From: a virus
IMG/VR virus record: IMGVR_UViG_3300036768_000511
Location: 1 to 43,511 of that record
Length of the DNA: 43,511 nt
Direction: 5' to 3' (one strand)
Shown one piece after another: positions 1 to 5,933 of the stretch; position 1 is the first letter of the stretch; each line of letters opens with the position of its first letter. Below the pieces are notes generated by a model that saw only the letters and a program-made list of their open reading frames with translations, was not told the DNA's origin and did not search any database. The translations under genes and the position numbers were made by a program.

Positions 1-122
1 CGAAGGAGCTCGGCCGCGAGCTCGGCGTTCTCGACGTGCTCGCGACGGTGCGGAAGGAGATCGAGTCGCACATGCGCTTGCAGCGTATCGCGATCGAGCA
101 CGGCGCGATGGAGCGCGCGCGG
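1..122. repeat. Terminal direct repeat, copy 1
   Basis: These 122 bases are identical to positions 43390-43511. A coding frame starting at GTG 43359 reads through the joint to the stop at 183-185, so joining the ends restores an intact gene. It could be an assembly overlap of a circular or permuted genome, or a short true terminal redundancy. Confidence 0.95.
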
Positions 123-185
123 CAGCATGACTGCGCGATCGACGCGCTCAAGAACGTTCTGGACGCGCACGCGGTGAAGCAATGA
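1..185 (+). CDS. Small charged helical protein, 3' part (gene wraps the joint)
   Basis: This is the downstream part of a gene whose GTG start is at 43359. The codon phase enters at base 3 and the stop is TGA 183-185. The rejoined protein is 71 residues, rich in Ala, Glu, Arg and Leu and without Cys, and should be largely alpha-helical. It is the second gene of the early operon, behind the Cys-rich protein ending at 43362 with a GTGA overlap. An ATG at 182 overlaps its stop and opens a ten-codon ORF ending at 214, which in turn overlaps the next GTG start, so translation may be coupled along the chain. I do not recognise the family. Confidence 0.75.
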   Translation, partial: KELGRELGVLDVLATVRKEIESHMRLQRIAIEHGAMERARQHDCAIDALKNVLDAHAVKQ

Positions 186-210
186 TCGCGGCGCGCGCGG
201 TGGTGGCGTC

Positions 211-402
211 GTGAGGCCGTCAGTCGGCTTCCTTCGCCGGCTCTTCGGCGAGATCGCGAAGGTAGCGCGCGCTGGCGTCGGCGGCGTTCCGCACGAGTGC
301 GGCGCGGTCACGAAATGGGTGCAGGCGGCGAAGACGGGCAAGTGCGAACTATGCGGCGGCGACTTGCCGTCGCTGGTGATCAAAGGGGGCAAGGCTGCAT
401 GA
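211..402 (+). CDS. Small CxxC protein
   Basis: This is a 63-residue basic protein with a GTG start and a C-terminal CELCGG motif, which could be half of a zinc site together with the single upstream Cys and His (PHECGA). The stop at 400-402 overlaps the ATG of the next gene at 399 in an ATGA junction. Start and stop overlaps on both sides fit a tightly packed phage early operon. No family was recognised, and the function is unknown. Confidence 0.6.
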   Translation: MRPSVGFLRRLFGEIAKVARAGVGGVPHECGAVTKWVQAAKTGKCELCGGDLPSLVIKGGKAA

Positions 403-593
403 ACGAGATCGCAAGAAGGATTGTTCTCGAGTGCCTCGACGACGCCGCGATTTCTCGGCGTCGCGACGCGACGGAAGCGAGCGACCATGGCGACAGCGCG
501 AAAGCGGCGCAGCTCGACGAGGCGGCCGCGACGTACGAGGAGATCGCGGCCGCGATTCGCGACGGGCGCGTGAAAATTACGGTGGTGCCATGA
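399..593 (+). CDS. Small acidic/helical hypothetical protein
   Basis: This is a 64-residue protein from ATG 399, chosen because it forms an ATGA overlap with the preceding stop; the frame is open further upstream but inside the previous gene. The sequence is rich in Ala, Asp, Glu and Arg, with a probable long helix through residues 20-50. Its own stop at 591-593 overlaps an ATG at 590, again ATGA. It was not recognised. It lies just upstream of the recombination genes. Confidence 0.65.
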   Translation: MNEIARRIVLECLDDAAISRRRDATEASDHGDSAKAAQLDEAAATYEEIAAAIRDGRVKITVVP

Positions 594-749
594 GTAACGT
601 CTACCGCAAGAACGGCCGAGCCTCACACCTGCCGGATCTGGAGCCGCATGCAGTGGTAGCGGCCGAGGCGCCAATGGTTGGCGTTGGCAGTGCTGATGAT
701 TCTTGTGGGGATCGCGGGACTGATCGCGTTGGTATGGCCGTGGCCGTGA
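590..749 (+). other. Probable small membrane protein split between two frames
   Basis: ATG 590 overlaps the previous stop (ATGA) and opens a frame with good phage-like codons for about 25-30 residues. From about 675 a different frame encodes a clear membrane span (WLALAVLMILVGIAGLIAL then VWPWP) that ends at TGA 747-749. That second frame has no ATG of its own before the span: the only ATG upstream (648) is closed by TAG 657. Joining the two by a +1 shift near 660-675 would give a protein of about 52 residues with a C-terminal anchor. It may be a sequencing error, a broken gene, a TTG-started mini-gene, or a programmed shift. Confidence 0.4.
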
Positions 750-1591
750 AGAGCAACGAATGCTATCGCGCGTCCGAGGCCGTGAATTGGAGCACACTGA
801 AGTTCATGCGCCTCAGCCCGCTGCATTACCTATGGGCGGCGAAGAACGTGCGCGAGGACACGCCCCGTCTCGGCCTCGGACGCGCCGTTCATACGGCGGT
901 TCTAGAGCCCGACGATTTTCCGCTGTCGTACGCTGTATTCGATGGGAAGCAGCGCAGGGGAAAGGAGTGGGAAGCGTTCAAGGCGGCGAATGAGAACAAG
1001 ACGATCGTGAAGAGGAGCGAATACGCGCGTGCGCTCAAGATCCGCGACGCGATTCTTTCGCACCCGGTCGCGTCATGCCATCTACGCGCAGGCGGCCACG
1101 TTGAGCGCGCGATCAGATGGACCGACGAGGCGACCGGCGTCGAGTGCAAGGGCCGTCCCGATCTCGAAAACGAATTCGTGATTGACATCAAGACGTGCCA
1201 GAGCGTTGAGGAACGGAGGTTCGCGAGCTTGGCCGCGCGCATGGGCTACTTCAACCAGCTCGCGTTTTACCGGTCCGGAATCGCGACGCTGACTGGAGTC
1301 GTCAAGCCGTGCGTGATCGTCGCCGCCGAGATTGAGCCGCCGCACGATGTTGGCGTGTTCGTGATCGACGAGGATTCGCTTGGAGTGGCCGAAGAAGAGA
1401 ACGCGCGGCTGCTCGCGCGTGTGGCCGAGTGCCGGGCGTCGGGCGAGTGGCCGGGGCGATACCAGGAACAGCGCAGCCTGTCGCTGCCGGCATGGATGTG
1501 GAGCGACGAGGATCGGGAATTGACGGCGCGAGTGATCGATGACGATGACGATTCGATCGCGCAAGCGCCGGAGGAGATGGATGATGGCTGA
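734..1591 (+). CDS. PDDEXK-type phage exonuclease, DUF3799/RecE-like
   Basis: This 285-residue protein has the layout of the DUF3799 (PF12684) / RecE-like PDDEXK nucleases. N-terminally there is a substrate-site segment (STLKFMRLSPLHYLWA, then GRAVHTAVLEPD). Centrally come CKGRPDLE and FVIDIKTCQ, giving the metal-binding Asp and the D-x-K pair, and then Y-x-x-Q-x-A-x-Y (YFNQLAFY). It should resect double-stranded DNA for phage recombination or replication and sits two genes before SSB, as usual. The start is uncertain: ATG 734 and GTG 746 (GTGA overlap with the preceding membrane ORF) are both possible, and the frame is open back to ATG 590. A RecT-type annealase is not seen next to it; the following gene is a candidate only by position. 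Confidence 0.85.
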   Translation: MAVAVKSNECYRASEAVNWSTLKFMRLSPLHYLWAAKNVREDTPRLGLGRAVHTAVLEPDDFPLSYAVFDGKQRRGKEWEAFKAANENKTIVKRSEYARALKIRDAILSHPVASCHLRAGGHVERAIRWTDEATGVECKGRPDLENEFVIDIKTCQSVEERRFASLAARMGYFNQLAFYRSGIATLTGVVKPCVIVAAEIEPPHDVGVFVIDEDSLGVAEEENARLLARVAECRASGEWPGRYQEQRSLSLPAWMWSDEDRELTARVIDDDDDSIAQAPEEMDDG

Positions 1592-2084
1592 TTACGAGAC
1601 GCTCTATCCGGGTCGGTTTCTGAAGAAGGAAGCGCTTGCGGCGCCGAAGGTGATTCGGATCGACGCCATTCACGTGACCGAGCTCGAGGGCGAGCGCGGC
1701 GTCGAGAACAAGGTCGTCATGCAGTACAGCGCTGCGGACGGCAAGGGCGAGATGGTCGTGTGCAAAACAAACGCGGCCTTGATCGCGCACGTGCTGAACG
1801 AGCGCGATTACGAGAAATGGATTGGTCATTACGTGACCATCTACAACAACCCGAACGTCGACCTTGCCGGGAAAAAGGTCGGTGGCATTCGGATCTTCGG
1901 CTCGCCTGAGATGAAGGCGGCGAAGACCGTCGAGATCAAGCGGCCGCGTCGGAAGAAGGGAGAGATCTACAAGCTGGTTCCGACCGACGGGAAGGGCGTG
2001 CCCAAAGGCGGCGCTTCGCAAGATCCTGCGCCGAGCGCGGGCGAATTCGAGACGCCGATTGGCGGCGAAACGGAGGCGGCGTAA
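1584..2084 (+). CDS. Conserved-looking protein between exonuclease and SSB
   Basis: This is a 166-residue soluble protein. ATG 1584 is preferred over 1581 because GAGGAG at 1571-1576 is then seven bases away. The N-terminal 110 residues mix strands and helices (VIRIDAIHVTELEG; YVTIYNNPNVDLAGKKVGGIRIF), which suggests a compact beta-rich fold. The C-terminal 45 residues are Pro/Gly/Ala-rich and probably disordered. It overlaps the end of the exonuclease gene and its stop abuts the ssb start (TAA then ATG), so it belongs to the recombination module. A DNA-binding or annealing role is plausible from position but no motif proves it. Confidence 0.8.
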   Translation: MADYETLYPGRFLKKEALAAPKVIRIDAIHVTELEGERGVENKVVMQYSAADGKGEMVVCKTNAALIAHVLNERDYEKWIGHYVTIYNNPNVDLAGKKVGGIRIFGSPEMKAAKTVEIKRPRRKKGEIYKLVPTDGKGVPKGGASQDPAPSAGEFETPIGGETEAA

Positions 2085-2513
2085 ATGAGCGCAAGCGTCA
2101 ACAAGGTCATCATCATTGGCAATCTCGCGGCCAAGCCGGAGATGAAACACCTGCCGTCTGGTACTTCCGTCGCCGAGATGCGAATTGCCACGAATGAAAC
2201 GTGGACGAAAGACGGACAGAAGCAAGAAAAGACCGAATGGCACCGGGTTGTCGTTTGGGGGAAGCTCGCCGAGAACTGTACGCAGTATCTCGACAAGGGC
2301 CGTTCGGTCTACGTCGAGGGCAAGATTCAAACTCGCTCGTGGGATGACAAGAACACGGGCGAGAAGAAGTACATGACCGAGATCGTCGCGAATCACGTCG
2401 TGTTTCTCGGTGGTGGCAAAGGCGATGGCGCGGTCAAGTCGGGTGGCGGGCGCAAAGAGAGCGCGCCGCCGGACGACTTTGCGCCGCCGAGCGACGATTT
2501 CATTCCGTTCTAG
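2085..2513 (+). CDS. ssb: Single-stranded DNA-binding protein
   Basis: This 142-residue protein is a standard bacterial-type SSB. It has an N-terminal OB fold ([55 protein letters not shown]), a Gly-rich linker and the acidic tip DDFIPF that recruits partner proteins. It should coat single-stranded DNA during replication and recombination. A GGAGG-type ribosome site lies just before ATG 2085. Length and domain order are normal for the family. Confidence 0.97.
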   Translation: MSASVNKVIIIGNLAAKPEMKHLPSGTSVAEMRIATNETWTKDGQKQEKTEWHRVVVWGKLAENCTQYLDKGRSVYVEGKIQTRSWDDKNTGEKKYMTEIVANHVVFLGGGKGDGAVKSGGGRKESAPPDDFAPPSDDFIPF

Positions 2514-2619
2514 CGTCGACCCACGCCGACGCGCCCCGAGCCGCCCCGTAAACGCGAAAGACGCACGGCAGAGGGCGAACGAAGTGCCGAGGCCCGGCCG
2601 GTGCGTGGGACCGGGCATT

Positions 2620-2696
2620 GCTCAGACAGGGACACTGACGTCGATGGCGCCCCCTCCGTCGTCGTCGGTGACAGCGGTTCGATTCCGCTGCTGAGC
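2620..2696 (+). other. tRNA-like T-arm and acceptor remnant
   Basis: At 2673-2689 there is a textbook T-arm: stem AGCGG/CCGCT closing the loop TTCGATT. It is followed directly by GCTGAGC (2690-2696), which pairs over six bases with GCTCAGA at 2620-2626 at the distance expected for an acceptor stem. The D-arm and anticodon arm do not fold canonically: position 8 is not U, no CT-anticodon-A loop is obvious, and a CGATGG/CCGTCG stem encloses an 8-base loop. It could be a degenerate tRNA, an attachment-site relic of a tRNA 3' end, or chance. No CCA is encoded. Confidence 0.25.
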
Positions 2697-2699
2697 GCT

Positions 2700-2996
2700 A
2701 TGGGAATGTGGAGCGATGAAGGCGAAATCGGTCGCGCGTATCGTCGCGAGTACATGCGGCGAAGGCGAGCGGCTGCGAGGAGCGCCGGAATTTGCGTATG
2801 GTGCACCGCGCCCGCCGTGGTCGGTCGTAGCCTGTGCGGGCGCCATCTGGAGCTGCATCGCGACGCCGAGGATGCGCGGCAATTTGCCCGCAGCGAAGCT
2901 GGGCTCTGCCGACGTTGCGGAATGGAGAAATGCGACTGCAAGGCTGCGCATGCTGCGTACATGCGTCAGTGGAGAAGGCGTGGGAAATATCGATAG
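2700..2996 (+). CDS. Small Cys/Arg-rich zinc-binding protein
   Basis: This is a 98-residue protein from ATG 2700 (ATG 2706 is also possible). It starts with a basic helix (YRREYMRRRRAAARSAG). Two probable zinc knuckles follow: CVWC...CGRH, then CRRC...KCDC near residues 70-80. It ends with a second basic helix (YMRQWRRRGKYR). The pattern is common in small phage proteins that bind nucleic acid, but no specific family is claimed. The frame is open upstream to 2601, through the tRNA-like element, which is why I do not extend it. Confidence 0.6.
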   Translation: MGMWSDEGEIGRAYRREYMRRRRAAARSAGICVWCTAPAVVGRSLCGRHLELHRDAEDARQFARSEAGLCRRCGMEKCDCKAAHAAYMRQWRRRGKYR

Positions 2997-3342
2997 ACGA
3001 CAATGGTGCATTGCGCACGGGATCTGCGTCGAGTGCAGGAAGTTCGACGCGAAACGCGGGCAGCGTTGCCGGCGATGCGCGAATCGAAATGCCGAGCGCG
3101 AGCGACGGCGCTACGCCGAAGCGAGGAGGAAGCGAATGAGCTTGATCGAGGCTGACATCCAATTCGTCCGCGACCTCGTGCAGCATGCGGGGTATACCGG
3201 TGAGCAGTTCGTCACGGTGGGACGCGAGCGGCTGCTATCGGTCTTGGCGCACGTCGAGTCGCTCGAAGTGAGCGTGCGACAGCTAAGCGCTGCCGTTGAG
3301 CAGTTCCGACGCGCTGACACGGCGAAGGTGACGAATGGGTGA
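2980..3342 (+). CDS. Small zinc-knuckle protein with C-terminal helical domain
   Basis: The frame is open well upstream, but the meaningful part begins near GTG 2980. It opens with RRQWC, ICVECRKF and CRRCANRN (four Cys in two CxxC pairs), and then a basic helix. From ATG 3136, preceded by a strong GAGGAGGAAG, follows a 68-residue coil (IEADIQFVRDLVQHAGY through VRQLSAAVEQF). Either one 120-residue protein is made or the downstream start yields the helical part alone. Its Zn half resembles the preceding protein in layout. The stop overlaps the next ATG at 3335. Confidence 0.5.
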   Translation: MGNIDRRQWCIAHGICVECRKFDAKRGQRCRRCANRNAERERRRYAEARRKRMSLIEADIQFVRDLVQHAGYTGEQFVTVGRERLLSVLAHVESLEVSVRQLSAAVEQFRRADTAKVTNG

Positions 3343-3532
3343 GCGTCCCGACTGGCTGAAACTGAAGGCCGATGTTATTGAGCGCATCGACGCCCTAGCA
3401 GCGATCTACGATAGGCTAGACGCGACGCCTGAGACGCGCGCAAGGATCTGGAATGAGCTGGCGCTGCCGAACCTGCGTCTTCTAGCGCAATTCTGCACGA
3501 ACATCTGGTTCACCGACGACGATGTTCATTGA
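3335..3532 (+). CDS. Small helical hypothetical protein
   Basis: This 65-residue protein starts at ATG 3335 inside the end of the previous gene and ends 11 bases into the next. It is amphipathic and predicted helical (WLKLKADVIERIDALAAIYDRLDATPET), with an acidic C-terminus. The overlapping organisation supports translation. It was not recognised. Confidence 0.65.
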   Translation: MGERPDWLKLKADVIERIDALAAIYDRLDATPETRARIWNELALPNLRLLAQFCTNIWFTDDDVH

Positions 3533-3986
3533 CTTCATTTTCGACAAAGAAATCGTAGATCTGCGTAAAGATGCTAATGAGAAAGGTGACCAAGAGATAG
3601 TCAAATTTTGCGATCTCGCACGCAAGGGCAACGACTCGGCGCAAATCTTTTGCGCTCGCGTTCTGCTTGATGCGCGAGAAAAGTCGCTGAGCGCGCCGAT
3701 CTCATTATCCGGGGACAATTGGTACATCAGAGCAATCAAAGGATTGCGTGACAGAATCTACTACGAGAGCTTAGAGCGCGCAGATCTCCGCAAGCGCTAT
3801 GGAGATGATTACTTCTATGACAAGAACGAAGATCTAAAAAATATAGTCATAGACATCTGCGATCTCGCACTCGAAGGCGACGAAAAAGCGGTCCTGGTTT
3901 TGGCTCGCAGGTTGCTCAGTCAGCAAAAAGACCATCTCGCCAAGATCGAGAGACGGTATGCGATGAACGACTTTGGTCGCCGGTAG
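3522..3986 (+). CDS. Helical-repeat paralogue 1 of 3 (unknown family)
   Basis: This 154-residue protein has no recognised family. It contains an internal duplication. Residues 26-55 (IVKFCDLARKGND then FCARVLLDAREK) and residues 109-137 (VIDICDLALEGDE then LVLARRLLSQQK) share the pattern C-D-L-A-x-x-G with A-R-x-L-L fifteen residues after the Cys. This is like a two-helix repeat of the Sel1/TPR kind, and the linker contains DNWYIRAIKGLR. It is highly similar in protein and DNA to the gene at 4597 and its N-half to the gene at 5230. Base composition is visibly more AT-rich than its neighbours. It starts within the preceding gene and lacks the leader hairpins of the other two. Confidence 0.8.
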   Translation: MFIDFIFDKEIVDLRKDANEKGDQEIVKFCDLARKGNDSAQIFCARVLLDAREKSLSAPISLSGDNWYIRAIKGLRDRIYYESLERADLRKRYGDDYFYDKNEDLKNIVIDICDLALEGDEKAVLVLARRLLSQQKDHLAKIERRYAMNDFGRR

Positions 3987-4007
3987 AAGGACCGAGGCGG
4001 TATCGTC

Positions 4008-4211
4008 ATGACTCTCGAAGAGTTTGAACGCCAAGAGGCGAAGGCTTTACGTCGCTTCATGGACAAGCATGCCATGGACGATTTTATGTATAGCGGACCG
4101 GTATACTACTGGCGCGAGTATAGGTGCGCCTGCGGATTCCGCTGTTCCGCGCCGCGCGGCATCTACGAACACGCGGCTGTGTGTAAGCAAGAGTTCGATG
4201 GGGAGAAATGA
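4008..4211 (+). CDS. Small zinc-finger-like protein
   Basis: This is a 67-residue protein with an acidic helical N-terminus. The C-terminal CACGFRC-x7-YEHAAVC carries four Cys and a His and resembles a single C2H2/C3H-type finger. It sits between paralogues 1 and 2, and its stop overlaps the next ATG (4208) as ATGA. A GAGGCGGT box (3994-4001) precedes it, the same octamer that begins the hairpin leaders at 4514 and 5145. The target is unknown; nucleic-acid or protein binding is inferred from the finger alone. Confidence 0.65.
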   Translation: MTLEEFERQEAKALRRFMDKHAMDDFMYSGPVYYWREYRCACGFRCSAPRGIYEHAAVCKQEFDGEK

Positions 4212-4396
4212 AGCCAGCGCCTCTACTCCCCGCGGACGCAATCGCCGAGCTCACGGCAATCGCCGACGACTTGCGCCGGCTTGCGGGCGAGATCGCGTGG
4301 CCGCTCGGCGCGGCGAGGGTGCGGGTGCTGGCCGAGGAGCTTGCCGTGCTCGCGATACGGATTGAGGCTGAGGAGCGGAAATCGCACGCGCGGTGA
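4208..4396 (+). CDS. Small Ala/Leu-rich helical protein
   Basis: This 62-residue protein is translationally coupled to the previous gene (ATGA at 4208). It is almost all Ala, Leu, Arg and Glu (IAELTAIADDLRRLAGEIAW, LAEELAVLAIRIEAEE) and should form a coiled-coil or helical hairpin. It is the last gene before a terminator at 4439, so it closes the first early transcription unit. It was not recognised. Confidence 0.6.
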   Translation: MKPAPLLPADAIAELTAIADDLRRLAGEIAWPLGAARVRVLAEELAVLAIRIEAEERKSHAR

Positions 4397-4438
4397 CGTG
4401 GCGGATCGGTCATCGCGAGCTAAGTATAGACAATCTCT

Positions 4439-4466
4439 CGACTTCTACGTAAGATGTCGATTTTTT
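4439..4466 (+). terminator. Intrinsic terminator after the first early unit
   Basis: The stem CGAC-T-TCT / AGA-T-GTCG has one T-T mismatch and an ACGTA loop (4447-4451). A run of six T follows at 4461-4466. It lies about 45 bases after the stop of the preceding gene and before a new promoter. Confidence 0.6.
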
Positions 4467-4467
4467 A

Positions 4468-4504
4468 ATTTCACGCTTGCGCGGCGTGAAATAGTGGCTA
4501 TACT
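4468..4504 (+). promoter_or_regulatory. Promoter with overlapping inverted-repeat operator
   Basis: TTGCGC at 4477-4482 and TATACT at 4499-4504 are separated by 16 bases and would start transcription near 4511. A nine-base inverted repeat, ATTTCACGC (4468-4476) with GCGTGAAAT (4484-4492), straddles the -35 box and is a good operator candidate. It differs from the GCTCCA-N3-TGGAGC operators of the switch region, so another regulator would be involved. Confidence 0.5.
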
Positions 4505-4510
4505 GGTTCT

Positions 4511-4596
4511 TGTGAGGCGGTGATGAACACCGCCGAAAAAACGATCGGCCGACGTTGCAACGTCGGCCGCCATTCCTTGTGGAAGGGGGCATCAAG
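4511..4596 (+). promoter_or_regulatory. Double-hairpin leader RNA of paralogue 2
   Basis: The untranslated leader holds two perfect stems. GGCGGTG/CACCGCC (4516-4522 with 4528-4534) closes an ATGAA loop. A 22-base perfect palindrome lies at 4547-4568, with arms GGCCGACGTTG and its complement. After them come GGAAGGGGG and ATG 4597. The leader at 5144-5229 has the same plan and shares GTGAGGCGGT, ACCGCCGAAA and GGCATC. It is conserved between two paralogues, which suggests a function in RNA (attenuation, protein binding or translation control). Confidence 0.55.
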
Positions 4597-5133
4597 ATGT
4601 TCATCACTTTCATTTCCGAAAATGAAATCGCAGCTCTGCGCAAAGAGGCAAAAGAGAAAGGTGATGATGATCTCGTCAAGATCTGCGATCTCGCACGCAA
4701 AGGCAACGACGCCGCGCAAATCTTTTGCGCTCACATGCTGCTCGACGCGCGAGAAAAATCGCTGAGCGAGCCGATCTCATTGTCAGAGGACAATTGGTAC
4801 ATCAGAGCAATCAAAGGATTGCGCAACAGCATCTATCTCGATGGCGTCGAGCGCACAGAGATCCGCGAAGCCTACGGCGATGACCCAGATTACTGGTATG
4901 ACGAGAACGAAGAGCTCAAAGATCTCGTCAGCGACATCTGCGATCTCGCACTCGAAGGCGACGAAAAAGCGATACTGGTTTTGGCTCGCAGGTTGCTTCG
5001 TCAGCAAAAAGACGATCTCGCCAAGATCGAGAGACAGTATTCGCTCAGATCAAGTGAGCGTGAACTGCAAAATGCAGTCGCAGTGACAGGAGCCGCGCTG
5101 AATGAGCTCGGCGCTGAGCCAAGCGACGGCTAG
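4597..5133 (+). CDS. Helical-repeat paralogue 2 of 3
   Basis: This is a 178-residue close paralogue of the gene at 3522. ATG 4597 is chosen over an upstream ATG because it aligns with the paralogue start (MFITFISENEI against MFIDFIFDKEI) and follows a purine-rich ribosome site. It carries the same two C-D-L-A...A-R-x-L-L repeats (Cys 30 and Cys 115) and the DNWYIRAIKGLR linker. It has an extra C-terminal tail of about 30 residues (SLRSSERELQN onwards). It has its own promoter and a structured leader. The function is unknown, and the high DNA identity to paralogue 1 points to recent duplication. Confidence 0.85.
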   Translation: MFITFISENEIAALRKEAKEKGDDDLVKICDLARKGNDAAQIFCAHMLLDAREKSLSEPISLSEDNWYIRAIKGLRNSIYLDGVERTEIREAYGDDPDYWYDENEELKDLVSDICDLALEGDEKAILVLARRLLRQQKDDLAKIERQYSLRSSERELQNAVAVTGAALNELGAEPSDG

Positions 5134-5143
5134 CCTCTTCATG

Positions 5144-5229
5144 TGAGGCGGTAATCGCCACCGCCGAAATAAACGTGGGTCGATGTTGCGGCGCCGACCC
5201 CTCTATCGCCGAGAGAAGGAGGCATCCAG
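5144..5229 (+). promoter_or_regulatory. Double-hairpin leader RNA of paralogue 3
   Basis: The first stem is GGCGGT/ACCGCC (5147-5152 with 5160-5165). The second is GGGTCG/CGACCC (5177-5182 with 5195-5200) around a 12-base loop. AAGGAGG and ATG 5230 follow. The order and spacing match the 4511-4596 leader, while the second stem differs in sequence, as expected if structure rather than sequence is kept. No separate promoter is evident, so it may be intercistronic. Confidence 0.5.
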
Positions 5230-5754
5230 ATGATTCCAAACGTCATCAGCGACAAAGAGATCGAAGATCTGCGCAAAGAGGCCAAGAAGGACAATCGGCA
5301 CGAACTGGTCAAGGTCTGCGATCTCGCACTCAAAGGCAACGAGGCTGCGAACATCTTTTGCGCTCGTGTCCTGCTCGATGAGCGAGAAAGTTCGCTGAGC
5401 GAGCCGACCTCGAGAAAGGCCGCGCTTGCCGATTTCGAGAAAAAGTATGTGCTCAAATCCGCCGAGCGCGAGCAGCATGGGAATCGCATCCTCGGTCCGT
5501 TCGATGGCGACTGGTACAGCCTGATCACAACGGGGCCGATCTATTTCGGGCAGCTCGTCGCATGCACGGAGACGGACTATCACCTGCGCGACGCATCGTG
5601 GGTGGTCGAAACCGGGCGTCGAAGCGAGTACGTGAAAAACCCGCAGATCTCGCCCGAGCGCGAGTACGTCGGGCACGTCATCGTGCCGCGCGGGTCCGTG
5701 AACGGCGTCGAGTGGCATAAGGGGTACAATGACGGCCTGCTGGAAACCAAGTAA
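5230..5754 (+). CDS. Helical-repeat paralogue 3, chimeric with a different C-terminal domain
   Basis: This is a 174-residue protein. Residues 1-58 match the N-half of paralogues 1 and 2 (DKEIEDLRKEAK, VKVCDLALKGNEAANIFCAR, LSEP). The next 25 residues (LADFEKKY, LKSAERE) match the region after the second repeat of paralogue 2. The middle segment is therefore missing, as if recombination between the two internal repeats had removed it. Residues 85-174 are unrelated: a beta-rich domain (GDWYSLITTGPIYFGQLVA, YHLRDASWVV, GHVIVPRGSVNGVEW). It reminds me of the small phage DUF6948-type domain, but this is a weak recall. The function is unknown. Confidence 0.8.
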   Translation: MIPNVISDKEIEDLRKEAKKDNRHELVKVCDLALKGNEAANIFCARVLLDERESSLSEPTSRKAALADFEKKYVLKSAEREQHGNRILGPFDGDWYSLITTGPIYFGQLVACTETDYHLRDASWVVETGRRSEYVKNPQISPEREYVGHVIVPRGSVNGVEWHKGYNDGLLETK

Positions 5755-5766
5755 GTAGAACTGGAA

Positions 5767-5804
5767 GATTGGGTGGCCGGCGTAACTACGCCGGCCACCC
5801 AATC
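5767..5804. repeat. Perfect 18-bp inverted repeat
   Basis: The arms GATTGGGTGGCCGGCGTA and its exact reverse complement are separated only by AC (5785-5786). It lies 13 bases after the stop of paralogue 3 and marks the boundary to the hexamer-repeat region. As RNA it would make a very stable hairpin on either strand. No T-run follows on the plus side, so it could be a processing or bidirectional termination structure. Confidence 0.7.
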
Positions 5805-5834
5805 GCCGTCTTGTCTGGATCTCGGTCGTGTTCG

Positions 5835-5933
5835 ATGTCAGCATATAAACCGCGGCCGGAGTCGACATCGCGGTCCAATAAATGGGACTGGTCGTGGTCG
5901 CGCGCGATATCGCGGCCAACGGAGGCGAAATGA
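5835..5933 (+). CDS. Ser/Arg/Trp-alternating ORF 1
   Basis: In the Ser frame this ORF ends with SWSRAISRPTEAK and a TGA that overlaps the next ATG at 5930 (ATGA). The start is unclear: ATG 5835 gives 32 residues, and TTG 5811 or TTG 5769 would extend it. The terminal Lys before an overlapping stop recurs in the genes ending at 7170, 7460 and 7720. No known family; a translated product is inferred. Confidence 0.3.
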   Translation: MSAYKPRPESTSRSNKWDWSWSRAISRPTEAK

